DNA of 64,000 nt from NCBI GenBank assembly GCA_021234155.1, contig JAJEKV010000086.1, forward strand, positions 682,001 through 746,000. The letters are read 5' to 3'. This stretch comes from Isoetes taiwanensis. Lineage: Eukaryota; Streptophyta; Lycopodiopsida; Isoetales; Isoetaceae. The stretch's first letter is position 1, and each line of letters opens with the position of its first letter. The position numbers were made by a program, and so were the translations under genes. Below the pieces are notes generated by a model. It saw only the letters and a program-made list of their open reading frames with translations, searched no databases and was not told the DNA's origin. Below, in pieces: positions 45,967 to 56,962 of the stretch.

Positions 45967-48560
45967 TTTGTGTGCCAACAATATGGAGGATGGAATAGCA
46001 GCACTCAAACTATTTAAACATCTCCAGTGGCCAGTTGCAGCCGATAATCTTTCATGCATTTGTTTTTAGTGCTCTTCCTCGAATGATGGGAGAAACATTG
46101 ACATAATTCATGATATGGATCGTATTCTTCTCAGCCATTCAGTAATTCCACTATTTCCCCAAAATTCATACTACAGACACATGAACTGTTTGCTTACTAT
46201 CCTATACTCCTATAAACTAAACTCCTGTCACATATGTCTATGGGATGACCATAAAAGATTTCTCAACCTGCACTATTGGTGAGAGGATCACAAGTAAACG
46301 ACTTTCACAAGCCATGGCAAGCTCATTTTCTTATTGCAGATTATCCAAATCACCACAACCCTTCACTTGCTCTGCACATGACAAGAGAACTACCTTCAGG
46401 TCTTGGCAGCTCACCTCCACCTGCTCTCAGAAGTGGTACAAGCTCTATACATATTGGAATATATTTATACAACTAGTGGATGAACTTTTAGATCACAAAC
46501 ACTTAGCTGGCTTTCCAACATAATTATACAACTAGCAGTTGACAATGGATGAAATTTCAGATCATGAAGACTTTGCCACATAGGCTGCTCTTTCTAACTA
46601 GATAGACATCAATACAGAGCCCTGTAATTAGCAAGGTCATTAAGTCCAACAAAAGCATTTGCCACTATTGACGCTAACATAAAAATCTCTTATTCTGCCC
46701 TCCATGTGCCACCAACCTGCTTCTTTTGATTAATCCTACACCAAGTTGGATGACTGTGGCACATAGAAAGTGGGTAACTGAAACTGACATTCAGATGGCC
46801 ATTTATATTGTTGGTGGCACCTCTTGAATTTCTTCTACAAATAATATTATGACACATGTCAACAAGTCAATATTACGTTTTTCCGTACTTCGTACAGGTT
46901 AATGATCGAAGTTTCCTTCCAACTGGCTATGCGACAGTCCCTTACAGAACCATTTATTGCTAGCTTTATGACTTTCTCATTGCCTCCAAACTCAGCTCTC
47001 TTCCTACGAAACAGCATGCCCACACGAGATGTGGACATGTATCCAGGCCCTCAACAGATATGCAGCAAGAGACATGTAGCAAGAAGCTGTGAACGCCTGC
47101 CTGGAATTGGAATACATGTTGCGAACGAGGGAGCAAGTGGAATAGATGGCATAATCAGCACAGCAATTGGTTTGGCAGAGGACACCAAGAAACATGTAAG
47201 TATCCTAATCTTGATTTAGCCACACTTGCAAACTCATATTACATCACTGCATCCTATATCACCATCCAAAATTTACTGCAATTTGTCAACCATGGCCTGA
47301 TTACTTCTGTTAAGAGGAAATAAACTGAAACGACAATGCTTGGTCTAGATAATTGCAAGTGCATGTCACCATGCATGTAACCAAGATGTACTTAGATAGT
47401 TCCTTTAGTACAGGTTTTGTTAGTACAGAGGCATTCATGTATCAGAATCCTCATCATCAATAAAAACGTATACAAGTTTTCTTGTGTCCCTCCTGCTCTA
47501 CTTTCCCTATTTTTTTCTTACAATTTCATGCTTCAGGTCATGCATTATGCGGAAAGTCACTATCATAAATGTAGCCGTTGGCAACTTAGCAATCTCAACT
47601 AGAGAAGCTCACGCTCATTTCAAGAAAGTCTACTGGAGAAAAGCTGCAGGCTAGCATTCACTGCACAACATTAAATGTCACGACAAACTCACTACATATC
47701 ATGATTTGGCACGTCATGTTTTAAGCTGTGCATTAGGTGACAAGTTGAAGCAGCAACTAGAAGTATCAAATAGAAGAAATGTTGCATTGATCATGTACGC
47801 CAAAAGAACTTACTCGTATTATTTCTTGTCTTATCTCAGCTAACTTTGCTGATAGATCTTTCCTCCATATAAATAAGACACAAATGGACTTATGCTCATG
47901 AGAACCAGGTGAAATATACTTTTTATACCCATGATATACAGAACACAAATCCCAAGCACTCCCTATAGTACCAATGTCACTAACAGATTAGCTTGTTTCC
48001 CTGAGAACTTGCATTGAGCTGAGTTTCATATGAGTTTATCAACCATCTGCCTCTTAACAATTTTTGTAGCCAATAATAATGAAGACGGAGTTCTTAGCAT
48101 GCTTCCTCTCTCTAACATGATGGAATGCTGCTTTTACAAGCTTGGTGTCCAACGCACCTGACATTATTCTTGCAAATACATCATGCATTGGCATATCCAT
48201 TCTTTCTTTGCATAGCATTACTTGTATAAATAAAGTCCAAATTTAACACCCAACTCTTGATAGTCTTACCCAGGATGAATCACATGCTTGTGTGAACAAA
48301 GGGTTTTCTGATGCTATGCAATCCATCCAAGCAAGCCAATCAAACTGGGTACTGGAAGTCACCAATAACATAAAAGACAATGCAGAGTTCTATAGGTAAT
48401 CATCCCATTTGCTGCAAAGAATTAGAAGTCAGGAGCAACAAACTACGACCTGTAATTGCAGGAAATTGCAGATGAGCACCATCCAGGCCCTGGACCAGAA
48501 ACCATTATTCTGATAAAGTCTTGCACCATAGAGTCCTCACACTGGCCAGTCTCTGATGTG
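45967..48560 (+). pseudogene. PHYLLO: MenD / PHYLLO pseudogene (phylloquinone pathway)
   Basis: MenD (SEPHCHC synthase) adds a ThDP-bound succinic semialdehyde unit from 2-oxoglutarate to isochorismate in phylloquinone synthesis. In plants it is one module of the plastid PHYLLO protein. Pieces lie in family order on the plus strand: MEDGIAALKLFKHLQWPVAA (about 45983-46045), IIHDMDRILLSHSV (about 46103), IGERITSKRLSQ (about 46274) shifting frame into HFLIADYPNHHNPSLALH, and a good exon ending at a GTAAGT donor (47195). That exon reads SLTEPFIASFMTF, SALFLRNSMPTRDVDMYPG and NEGASGIDGIISTAIG (ThDP-domain signature). A later exon 48274-48395 reads FSDAMQSIQASQSNWVLEVT. Exons for the ThDP GDxxF...NN region are missing, and a LINE piece lies there. 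Frameshift, missing exons and absent N-terminus indicate a pseudogene. MenC and MenH modules were not found. Confidence 0.75.
47770..48105 (-). mobile_element. LINE fragment inside the MenD pseudogene
   Basis: On the minus strand this region repeats 23464-23700 at high identity, including ATTATTATTGGCTACAAAAA, GATGGTTGATAAACTCATAT and GGGTATAAAAAGTATATTTC. It reads HEHKSICVLFIWRKDLSAKL AEIRQEI, like the LINE C-terminal region. It is opposite in orientation to the copy at 23.5 kb. Confidence 0.7.
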
Positions 48561-48905
48561 AAATATGACCATATAGATCCCTTCTATTTGATAAGTATGA
48601 GATGTATTGGCAAAATAATGAGTTTCCAGGTTACCCCTGTATTCTTGCACCTCAGCTTCTAAAGATTTTTTTTGCTGATACCCAATGAGTATGCCTTGGA
48701 ATTTGCATAAAACAACTCACTTACCCAACTGCAAAGATAACATCTGTAATTGATTAGTTACATAGATCAGAGTCTATAAGTGTTGCGATCACGTGTGCCA
48801 AGTTTAGTGCCTTCTTCATTAGGAGTGATAGCTGCCTAATCTAGCAAGCAGATCCTAAATGTATTTGGACTGAGTATGCTGGATATAGGTTGGGCTCAAC
48901 TCTTA

Positions 48906-49510
48906 ATCAAAAACGCACAAACCCAAATCTGTGACCTCAATATTTTTTTGAAGTGTTGCTTTAATGCCAGAAACAATATGAGTAGCATCCCCTGTAAGTA
49001 TAGTATCATCAATATAAAGGACTAGGACACATGTTTTGTGATTATAAAACTTGTAATAGAGGCTTGGATCTCCACTTGACCTTGCAAATCCATAGTCCAA
49101 AGGGTACTCATTGATTCTCTCATGCCAGCAAGATGGGGCTTGTTTTAAGCCATATAAGCTCCTGTTCAACTGACAAACCAACCATTCTTACCCTTTCCTA
49201 TTAAAGCCAAGTGATTGATCTATGTAAGTTTTCTCTTTGACATCCCCTTTTAAAAAAGCACTTCTATAATCAAACTGGTAGATTGACCAACCTTTAGTTG
49301 CAGCCAATGCTATAACTGTCCTCACTGTTTCCATTCAGGCAACTGGTGGAAAAACTTCTGTGAAGTCCAAGCCATACTTCTGATTGTAGCCTTTAGCTAC
49401 CAATGTACTTTTGCTTTACTATTGATCCATCCGATCAGACCCACATTTTCAATAATGTTCGTTTTGTGGGTGTTGCAATTAAGGTCCATATGTTCTGTTT
49501 CCATATTCAG
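48906..49510 (-). pseudogene. Copia reverse transcriptase fragment
   Basis: Minus strand. A degenerate RT start at about 49510-49190 has scattered blocks resembling EAEY, WIDSKAK and INHLALIGKGKNG with stops. It is followed by an open stretch 49181-48906 with QLNRSLYGLKQAPSCWHERI and LVLYIDDTILTGD (catalytic YIDD), ending VTDLG. It is a different Copia lineage from the element at 28.8 kb (LYGLKQAP intact, different spacing). No LTR, gag or integrase is adjacent. Confidence 0.88.
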
Positions 49511-50561
49511 CTTCCATAGATCTGATCATTTCCTTAAATTTAACGGCTCGCATAAAGTGCTGAGGATTTTGTTAAGCTTGATAGGTTGCCAGTAAAGCAT
49601 AGTTACATATGTAGTCAACAACGGGTAATGCAGCTATGCTTTGGATCTCCTTGAAATGTCTTGAGTGTCATGGGATGAAACAAGTGATGAGCCAAAGGAT
49701 GAATCAGACAATAGATCAGACAATGGACCATATGAGGATAATCAATGGAATGTTCTTCAGACATTGGTGACATGAAATGTGAAACATCTTCTTGGCCAAC
49801 CAATGGAGTATCATAATTATCATCATCAGATATGAATAGAAAAGGGTTGTCATATCTTGAAACTTTAGAATCCAAATCTTCAGAAGTAAAGGCAGGCTGA
49901 GGACATCGATTAGAAGCACCCTGAGAACTAATATTGGATGATGGAATTTGCTAAGAGATGCTGCAAGAGCTGCTTCTGATACTCAACCTCGTCAATGTGA
50001 TCTGTTGTAGAGTATTTAGAATATTGTACAAGCTAAGAATACGATTCACATGTCTAAGATCCAACAAATACAGCTGCTGCTTCCAAAGTCACTGGATAAT
50101 TGTGATGAGATAGAACCAGCTGCCTAAATTCTATGCTATGTGCCGAATGTAGGACTTAAAACAAAAGGAAGTAAGAACCAGGAAAACAATGTTTTAACTA
50201 TCGTTACAAATATACCTGGTCAGATTTTCCTCTATAAAGAGCATGCTTGGACGGTTCTGGTGCGGTAGCTGGAGAGGTTAAAGCAGCAATGGGAGATGAG
50301 CGCCGGAGTTGCAAGACACGACGCATCATCGTCATCGTATATAAGAGTTGCCACCAATAATTGCGGTCCCAGAATATTAGAAACTAGGGAAACAATCCGG
50401 CAAAAGTCGAGAAATGTTTTGAACTGGGGTAGGATTATTTCCGGCGCCACATTCAACATCTGGTTTGTTCCGAGAAAAGTTTCAAACCTGGCTGCTTTTC
50501 TCCTAAAATCAAGGTTTTTCCTAATAAAAACTTATAAATGGCTGATATAGATATAGGATTT
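49511..50561. other. No gene recognised
   Basis: A minus-strand ORF at 49875-49615 with an acidic start (SRYDNPFLFISDDDNYDTPL) may be part of the linker of the same Copia copy, but this is uncertain. Otherwise unassigned. Confidence 0.35.
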
Positions 50562-50647
50562 GTGCCAGGGCTGGCAATTTCGCCTGGTAAGGGCCTGGCG
50601 AGCCCGTTAGCCAGGCCCTTACTAGGCAAAATTGCCTGCCCTGGCAC
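50562..50647. repeat. 86-bp near-perfect palindrome with CAGGG/CCCTG ends
   Basis: GTGCCAGGGCTGGCAATTTC...GCCTGCCCTGGCAC reads almost identically on both strands (a few mismatches such as CTGGTAAGG against CTAGTAAGG), with virtually no loop. CAGGG...CCCTG termini recall hAT ends, so it may be a minimal fold-back derivative. The flanks do not show a direct 8-bp duplication. Confidence 0.88.
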
Positions 50648-50651
50648 ATTC

Positions 50652-50823
50652 TCTAACGTAATGTTTCGGGGCAGAGGCTATTTAGCTTACTGGAGCGGAA
50701 GCAAGCAACGCTTTCTTCAGAATCATTGCAATTTTATAGAGGCCAAGAGAGGAGGCCATTATCAGAGATAATCTAGGTCTGTAATTAGGCGAAATAGCCT
50801 CTGCCCAAACATTACGGAACCGT
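50652..50823. mobile_element. MITE-like element with ~30-bp inverted repeats
   Basis: Left arm CGTAATGTTTCGGGGCAGAG-GCTATTT, right arm AAATAGCCTCTGCCCAAACA-TTACGG (reverse complement with a 2-base indel). They enclose about 110 bp without an ORF. Starts 5 bp after the palindrome above. Confidence 0.75.
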
Positions 50824-51169
50824 GATCACCCTATGAGTGCAGGATTTAGAGCTGGTTTCTATGCGCATGGTCGGGCCTTGACTTCCAAGTCATGGAAGTA
50901 TTTTTCATGTCCCCATGCAGCGAGAGACTGGATCTCACTGCCTATGTGGCCCAAAAATTGCCCTTGCCTTCTTGGGGAAGGGGTTACCTTCTGGGAAGCC
51001 TTGACCAGGTTGTTGCCAATGAGATGAGCTTGTCGATGAAATGAGTTGTAGTTTGGGCTTCCCCTCCTTTATGCAAGCAGTATCCTGCTTGGACGTTGCC
51101 GGCTATGCCAACAGGGTCAGGCGACCTACCCCATGGGAACAAGCCCTCGAAAACGTCGTGGCTTAGACG

Positions 51170-51610
51170 CATGTGGTCGGGTTAGGTCGGGCCCAATGCT
51201 GCCTCATGGAAACCAGCTCTGTTAGTCCTGTACGTCCAGGTACAGGACTATTCATGAAGACCACGGATCAGGGCAGGAATAAGGGACCAGGTCAACCATC
51301 GGGAAGTAGACCCCCGCCGAAGACCACGCCGAAGACCACGCCGAAGAAGAGACATGCCAAACGCCTATTTTGGGCCCAAGGCTGGCCCAAGGACGTTGTA
51401 CTATATATATATGACTACAGATAGAACTCAGGTTTTTAGATGAGCTTTAGTCCTTGTCTCTGGTCTTTCTCTCGGTTTCCGAGAGCTCGTGTACAATCAG
51501 TGATATCAAGAAAGTCTTATTTTCTCTCACTATTTGTTGCTTGTTCTTTTCTGTTTCCTTCCTTCTGTTCATTTGCAAAATCCCGCGTGACACTCAGCCA
51601 GGATTCTCTT
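51170..51610 (+). repeat. Possible solo LTR
   Basis: A GC-rich part with a CCGAAGACCACG triplication (about 51317-51345), then GTACTATATATATATG (TATA-like), a pyrimidine-rich stretch and a CAAAATCCCGCGTGACACTC end. This is the order usual for the promoter and R/U5 parts of a plant LTR. No internal coding region or second copy is present in the window, so the assignment and ends are tentative. Confidence 0.35.
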
Positions 51611-53305
51611 GTTTGATCCAAGGGTCCTCACAGAGGGCTGTCTTACAGGAGATCCCGAACCCAGACCCTAAACAAGCTCTTATAAAGCTGGGATTTTATA
51701 ATTACCAAAAAATGAAAGGACCTCCCACAATGCCTCCATATGTTGTGTGGGTGTTATTGCTACAGGATGAGAAAGTAGAACAAATTAAAATGTTGTTATA
51801 TCATGTAGTTAAGACGTGGAAGTTGCATGCACTTGCACTTCGTGAATCTAAACGAGAGCAACATTAAGCAAGTTGACATCACTATGATCATGAGAGGGCA
51901 TTTTAGAACAGGCATCCAAAACATGTCACTTTTAATATCCATGACTGATGTGAATTCCCAAGTCTACCAACCAAATATTTTAAAGGGAAAAGTGCCAAAG
52001 TGTCCCTACAAGTTTTGGTAATTACCATATTTGGTCATGCATAAGATGGTAATTACCAAAACTTGAAGGGGCAATTTGGGAGTTTTCCCTATTCTAAATG
52101 CCAATCCATCCATTTCTTTCTCTATTATTTCATGTCAGTCCAATCTCAATATCTGCACCCCTCTGCATCTATCTGCCTACCAACAATACAACCATGTTTT
52201 ATTATTTGTGTTTCTATGTAAACCTATACATGGATTCATCTTACACTAGGGAAGAATACGTCAATGACAACATAGCCTTATTTGCTGCTTCGGAAGCCTC
52301 CCAAACTGCCAAGATAACTATGGAATTTGCATACATTATTTCTTAATTCGATAGAGATGATAGTCTTGTGGGATTTAGCACACACCACCTATGACTAGGA
52401 ACTCCTTGCAGTAGTAGGGGTCCCTCAGGGAAGAAGTGAGAGGCCGTATTTGGATTCAGTATCTTCAAACTAATTCTTATCACTAGTTTCCTATGCTGGA
52501 GTGAGTACATAATGCTTCAGGCTTGTGCTTCGGGAGCGTTGTCTTGTGCTTGCACAACTAGATGAGATTTGTACACCTTGTAATGTTTATCTGTGATTGA
52601 TAAACTTGCTTTTCGTCCTTCAAAAAAATATATACCTTTGAAATCTGAAGGCCAATAATTAATGTGTTCATGCTTTGCTTAGCAAATCATAGTATCATAT
52701 GCAATGACGATAGAAATGCAAGAGAGATATATTCTTTGGCGAATATATACTTTTGCAATCTAAAGACCGATAACTAATATATTATGCTTCACTTGGTAAA
52801 TCATAATTCTTATGGAAAAGTGCATAAACATTCTTTGAATTGTTTTGCCTGTCATCTAGCCTCATAATTATGGGGAATGAATTCAACTACAACCTTTTTG
52901 ACATATAACAACACATCTGCTGTTAAATTAGTCTTGTATACCAGCTTTACAACTAGATTTGGAGCCAAATTCGTCCCAACATTGCCATCAGGTTCTTTTG
53001 CTGATTCAAAAACCTAAAAGTAAAGCAATGCTTAGTTTAATAGAACCACAAAAGCAAAAAAGAAATGTGCATCACCCACCCTATCAAAAGTTTTCCAATC
53101 TACTAAATGGTAATCTTGCTTAATTCTTTAGGACACATAGGTAACTTTTCTTTTCTCAGTGAATTTCTCGCACCCGGCACAGTTCCTCTTTCCGTCTAAA
53201 AAGTTATATTGGGGCGAGATCTTCCTGGACCAAAAAGGTGGTGCCCTTTAGATGATTGCCATGACGCATTACATGGAGTCTAAGGAGGTGCTGGGGATGA
53301 TTGAA
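51611..53305. other. No gene recognised
   Basis: AT-rich, short frames. A small inverted pair (TTTTGGTAATTACCA...TGGTAATTACCAAAACTT) lies at about 52012-52060. Confidence 0.4.
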
Positions 53306-53602
53306 TCATGCTGCCCCAACCAGATTTGCTGAGATGATGCCATCTGCTTGTATGTGCATCACCTTAGTAAAGAAATGCGTCGCTGCCTCTATAGCTGAGC
53401 AATCACCCATCTCCGCAATACTAACAATGCATAGGTTCAGAGCCTGTATGTGACCAGTGGCATCTGCCAGCACATCTGCCTCGGAGGTCAAAATCTCTGC
53501 AAGACCAGTGGGCAACAGCTCATCGTATAATGTCTGTGTGGACATGTCTATCTGGTCCATAGTATCCAGTGAAGGCATTTGAACATCCGTATGCTGTGAC
53601 AT
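53306..53602 (-). CDS. Unknown 98-aa ORF
   Basis: The minus strand is open from MSQHTDVQMPSLDTMDQIDM to SANLVGAA with balanced composition (LYDELLPTGLAEILTSEADV LADATGHIQALNLC). I recognise no family. It may be a gag-like or captured fragment. No paralogue seen in the window. Confidence 0.3.
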   Translation of the reverse strand: MSQHTDVQMPSLDTMDQIDMSTQTLYDELLPTGLAEILTSEADVLADATGHIQALNLCIVSIAEMGDCSAIEAATHFFTKVMHIQADGIISANLVGAA

Positions 53603-53939
53603 CTGTTGATTTGTCTAAGCGATAAATTTCTTGTAAGCAGACACAATGGTATCGGTCATTGATTTTGCTGAAAACTATACCTTTAAGATACAACAGGAGA
53701 TCAAAAGCTTACATTGGAGAAATGATCAATGCACAATACTTGTGCACATCCTTATGGGCATGCAACTGCAAAAGAGGTTGAGGAAATATCATTATGCAAA
53801 GGTGATAAGAATATTATCAAGGAGACACACTTTTACATTTTCGATGATAGAGAACATGACACCTTGTTTGTCCAACACTCTCTTAACATGCATGTCAAAT
53901 ACAACCAGTCTTGTATTAACACAAGGCATCCAAAAGTTT

Positions 53940-54420
53940 AACCACTACAATAAACCACTGAAGAACCACTATAGATGTGCTTTTTTATGCTAAAAATTTT
54001 GATCTTAGTAAAAACTACATAACATAGTGGTTTTCATAGCTTGTACATGGTTATTCATACTGGTATTTTGTTATAGCGTGATGTATTAAAACTGATATTA
54101 GTTTATTACATGGTTTCTAGCATCAGCAGTGGTCATTCATGTTGGTTTCTAGCATAGCATGATTTATTAAGTTGACAGTGATTTGTAGCATGGTTTCTTA
54201 ACACCGCTTTAAGTATGGCAATGGGTGTTCATATTGGTTTTTTATTGTCACATTGCTTAAAGGGGTTGAAGTAGTTCATATCATGGTTTCTTATACCGAT
54301 TTAAATGCTATGGTGGTTATTCATGTTATATCATCACAATGTATGTTATAAAATGGTTGTGGTTTATAGCATGGTTTTCAATATCGAGCTAATTGTCATC
54401 GTAATTATTCGTAGATATCA
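53940..54420. repeat. Diverged ~86-bp tandem array
   Basis: CATGGTTTCTWA-type blocks occur at 54111, 54198, 54284 and 54371 (spacing 87, 86, 87), with a weaker first unit about 83 bp earlier. Each unit also carries TTCATRTTGGTTT and ATGATTTATTAA-like blocks. Related TGGTTT motifs occur at 24765-24990. Confidence 0.75.
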
Positions 54421-54930
54421 CCTAAAAAGATGTGGCTATCCATACCGGTTATTCAGAAAGATCATACAAAACGATTGGCGTAATTAATTGCACTAAACCA
54501 CTAGATATGGTTTTTTGTAATTTTTGTTTTTTGAAAGATGTCAAACTTTATTCAAATATCAAGCAAATGAGCACATGTGGAAATACAAAGGCTTCTTTTG
54601 TAATTCTTAAATTGTCATTGTTTAGTCCTTTGTAATTTGTTTTGCATCTTTGCAAGACCAACATACAACAACGGTTTCTTAGAATTATATGGCAGTTTTG
54701 CATACACACTTCTTACATTAACTAACAGAGGTTTATAACATGGTTTTTGATTTTTCAATATAAATTTAATATCCCATGTCTAAGGATGTATTAAGAAGTA
54801 AAATGTCATATTGTAATGGTTTTCGAGGGATAGGATTATTCTTGGGATGATTTTATTTTTTCATTGAATGAATTGATCGTTATCATCCACAGTACCCGAA
54901 CTGTCTAATGGGACCTACAAGGATAACAGT
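54421..54930. other. No gene recognised
   Basis: AT-rich flank of the tandem arrays. Confidence 0.4.
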
Positions 54931-55250
54931 AAACATGCAAACCAATAACATAGGTTTCTTTTTTGTTTTTGTCAAAAGCGCCCGTGCATCCCTCCTCCCC
55001 CTCTTTTTTGCTCAATTGTTTTTTATTGTAGACGTTAAAAATATAGAGGTTTTGTAGATGGTTTATTATTTTAGATTATAACAAGAAAACATGCAAACCA
55101 ATAACGTAGGTTTCTTTTTGTTTTGTCTTTTGCACCCCCCCCCCCCCTCCTTTTTTTTTTGGTCAATTGCTTATTATTGTAGACGTTAAAAATATAGCAT
55201 GTCATTTCTTAGAGGTTTTGTAGATGGTTTATTATTTTAGATTGAATAAT
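54931..55250. repeat. 156-bp tandem duplication
   Basis: Units start AAACATGCAAACCAATAAC at 54931 and 55087. Both contain GTAGGTTTCTTTT-like, C-rich, TGTAGACGTTAAAAATATAG and GAGGTTTTGTAGATGGTTTA blocks. The C-tract is C13 or more in unit 2. A 16-bp insertion follows ATATAG in unit 2. Confidence 0.9.
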
Positions 55251-55563
55251 CATTTAATTTAAGTTGACGAAAGTAAAAATCTTTACCATAGAAAAAATAG
55301 TACATACTTGGCCGTACCAGGTAAATCCAAGTCCGTAATGAGATCAGTAAGATGTTATGACCAAAATCGCATAACTTCAAGACATAAAATTCTCGACATA
55401 AATGTGCCATTCTTGCTATTAAGCCCTCCTTGAGTTGTGAGAGAATATTTAGCTATATCTTTTATATTCTATTCTATTTATTCAATGCTCATCCTCTACA
55501 CCAAGAACAATCTACTCAATTAAAATGCTTTAGGGGGTGTTTGCTAACATCCTTAATACTTAT

Positions 55564-55640
55564 TTAGATAGATAGATAGACAGATAGATAGATAGATAGA
55601 CATCGTTTTAACGTCCATGGGAACCCTACAACAGGCTATG
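55564..55640 (-). mobile_element. Orphan LINE 3' end with (TATC)n tail
   Basis: On the minus strand GCATAGCCTGTTGTAGGGTT then CCCATGGACGTTAAAACG is followed by (TATC)n. It is the same 3' end as at 25441-25500 and 27005-27105. It abuts Gypsy integrase sequence beginning about 55645. Confidence 0.65.
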
Positions 55641-55644
55641 CACC

Positions 55645-56112
55645 ATCATCTCAGATCGCAATTCTAAGTTTGTTAATGCTCTTTGGAAGGATTTCTTTGG
55701 CACTATTCAAACCATTGCCATGAGTACCGCATAACACCCTCAAACAGACGACCAGATGGAGCGCACCAATAGAATTATTGAAGATATGTTGCGTAACTAT
55801 GTCTGGAATAAGCAATCACAATGGTCAGACTATATCTATTGGGTGAAATTCGCCTACACTAGCACCAAGCATGAGTCTTCTAGAATATCTCTATTTATGA
55901 GACACAATCCTACTTACGGACTTGTAGGCCTTGGTGGAGGAAGTCCGTGGCTATTTATTGGCTGCCAGAAGTAGACTAAAGAGTGTTGCAGACAAGCATC
56001 GCACGCCACATGAATTTCAAGTAGATGAATCTGTGTGGTTAAAGATTAAAGTCAAGCAAGCTAAGCTCAAGATTGGCCATTATAAGAAACTGGCGCCACA
56101 TATAAAATACAT
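55645..56112 (+). pseudogene. Gypsy integrase fragment
   Basis: The plus strand reads SDRNSKFVNALWKDFFGTI (second catalytic D), then HPQTDDQMERTNRIIEDMLR (catalytic E) with a stop before HPQT. NYVWNKQSQWSDYIYWVKFA continues, an internal deletion follows, then VEEVRGYLLAARSRLKS and VWLKIKVKQAKLKIGHYKKL. It is closely related to the Gypsy copy at 58770-60012, which has MLRNYVWNKQSKW and the same LVEEVRGFLLAARSR block. Confidence 0.9.
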
Positions 56113-56400
56113 TTTTTCGATACAAACGTACTTTATGTATGTACATGAAAAACCTTAATTAGAATTCAAGCATTTCTTTTGTTTTTATTTTTTAAGTAAT
56201 TTGTTTTTCAACCATTTAATGACTACGTTTATGTCCATAGACTTGTCTGGAGGCAATATGTAGCCAATTTCAAAGATCATTTCAAAGGAAATTAGAAAAA
56301 AAATATCTAAAAAAAAAGCTTTTGTTAAAAACGTTTGTATCGATACGAACTTATATAAAATGTTTTTTATACGTTTTTTATAGGTATATATGTAACGTAT
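56113..56400. other. No gene recognised
   Basis: AT-rich spacer between the Gypsy fragment and the next ORF, with an imperfect inverted pair around TCGATACAAACGTA / CGTTTGTATCGATACGAA. Confidence 0.4.
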
Positions 56401-56639
56401 GGGACAACACTGAATACAACCATGTAATATGGTCTGATGGCTGCTCACATCAGTTCAAGGGTGCAAGAAGATTCCACTTTCTTGGTCGATATTATAAGAG
56501 CTCAGGCATTCCAATTCACTGGAACTACTTTGCTTCGTATTATGGAACTACTGCATGCTATCCAGCACTGATGAAAAGCAAGCTAGCTGCCACTTATGGC
56601 TGCACTTCAGTTGGACATGCATGGTGTATTCATCACTAA
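56401..56639 (+). CDS. Unknown ORF with WSDGCxxQFKGA block (likely TE-derived)
   Basis: Open plus-strand segment reading EYNHVIWSDGCSHQFKGARR then FHFLGRYYKSSGIPIHWNYF, ASYYGTTACYPALMKSKLAA and TYGCTSVGHAWCIHH. I recall a similar xWSDGCxxQFKxxxxxxFxxRY...WNFFASxHGK block from uncharacterised repetitive proteins in plants and invertebrates, consistent with a mobile-element protein, but I cannot name the family. The upstream part is absent and only the end of the domain is kept. Confidence 0.4.
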
Positions 56640-56673
56640 AACCAAGGCCATACAATATACAAATTTCAGAAAG

Positions 56674-56712
56674 AGAAGATAGATAGATGGATGGATGGAT
56701 GGATGGATAGAT
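56674..56712. repeat. GATA/GGAT microsatellite
   Basis: AGATAGATAGATGGATGG followed by further GGAT units and TAGATA. It lacks the GACGTTAA motif of the LINE tails. Confidence 0.85.
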
Positions 56713-56962
56713 ATGGCCTGCAGTTTTTTATTATTCTGTAGCACAGAAATTTGAGTGGCCTTTGAATGCCACTTTTCAATGCTTACAAAATGCTGCTACA
56801 TCCCGTTTCAGAACTGAAACTTCATCAACCATAGAGTTGTACTTGCCGTTATCCATGGTCAACGGAGTCTGCTGGAGAAGACCCCTTAACAAGTCCTACT
56901 CTGTCTTGAAAATTGCAGCTTACCTCTGATATTCCGCATCATCTTCAAATTCACGATTCAAA

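Noticed and set aside
56674-56712. Fourth LINE tail at a GATA/GGAT microsatellite
   Set aside because: The adjacent sequence lacks the GGACGTTAA/CATRGCCT 3'-end motif shared by the other three.
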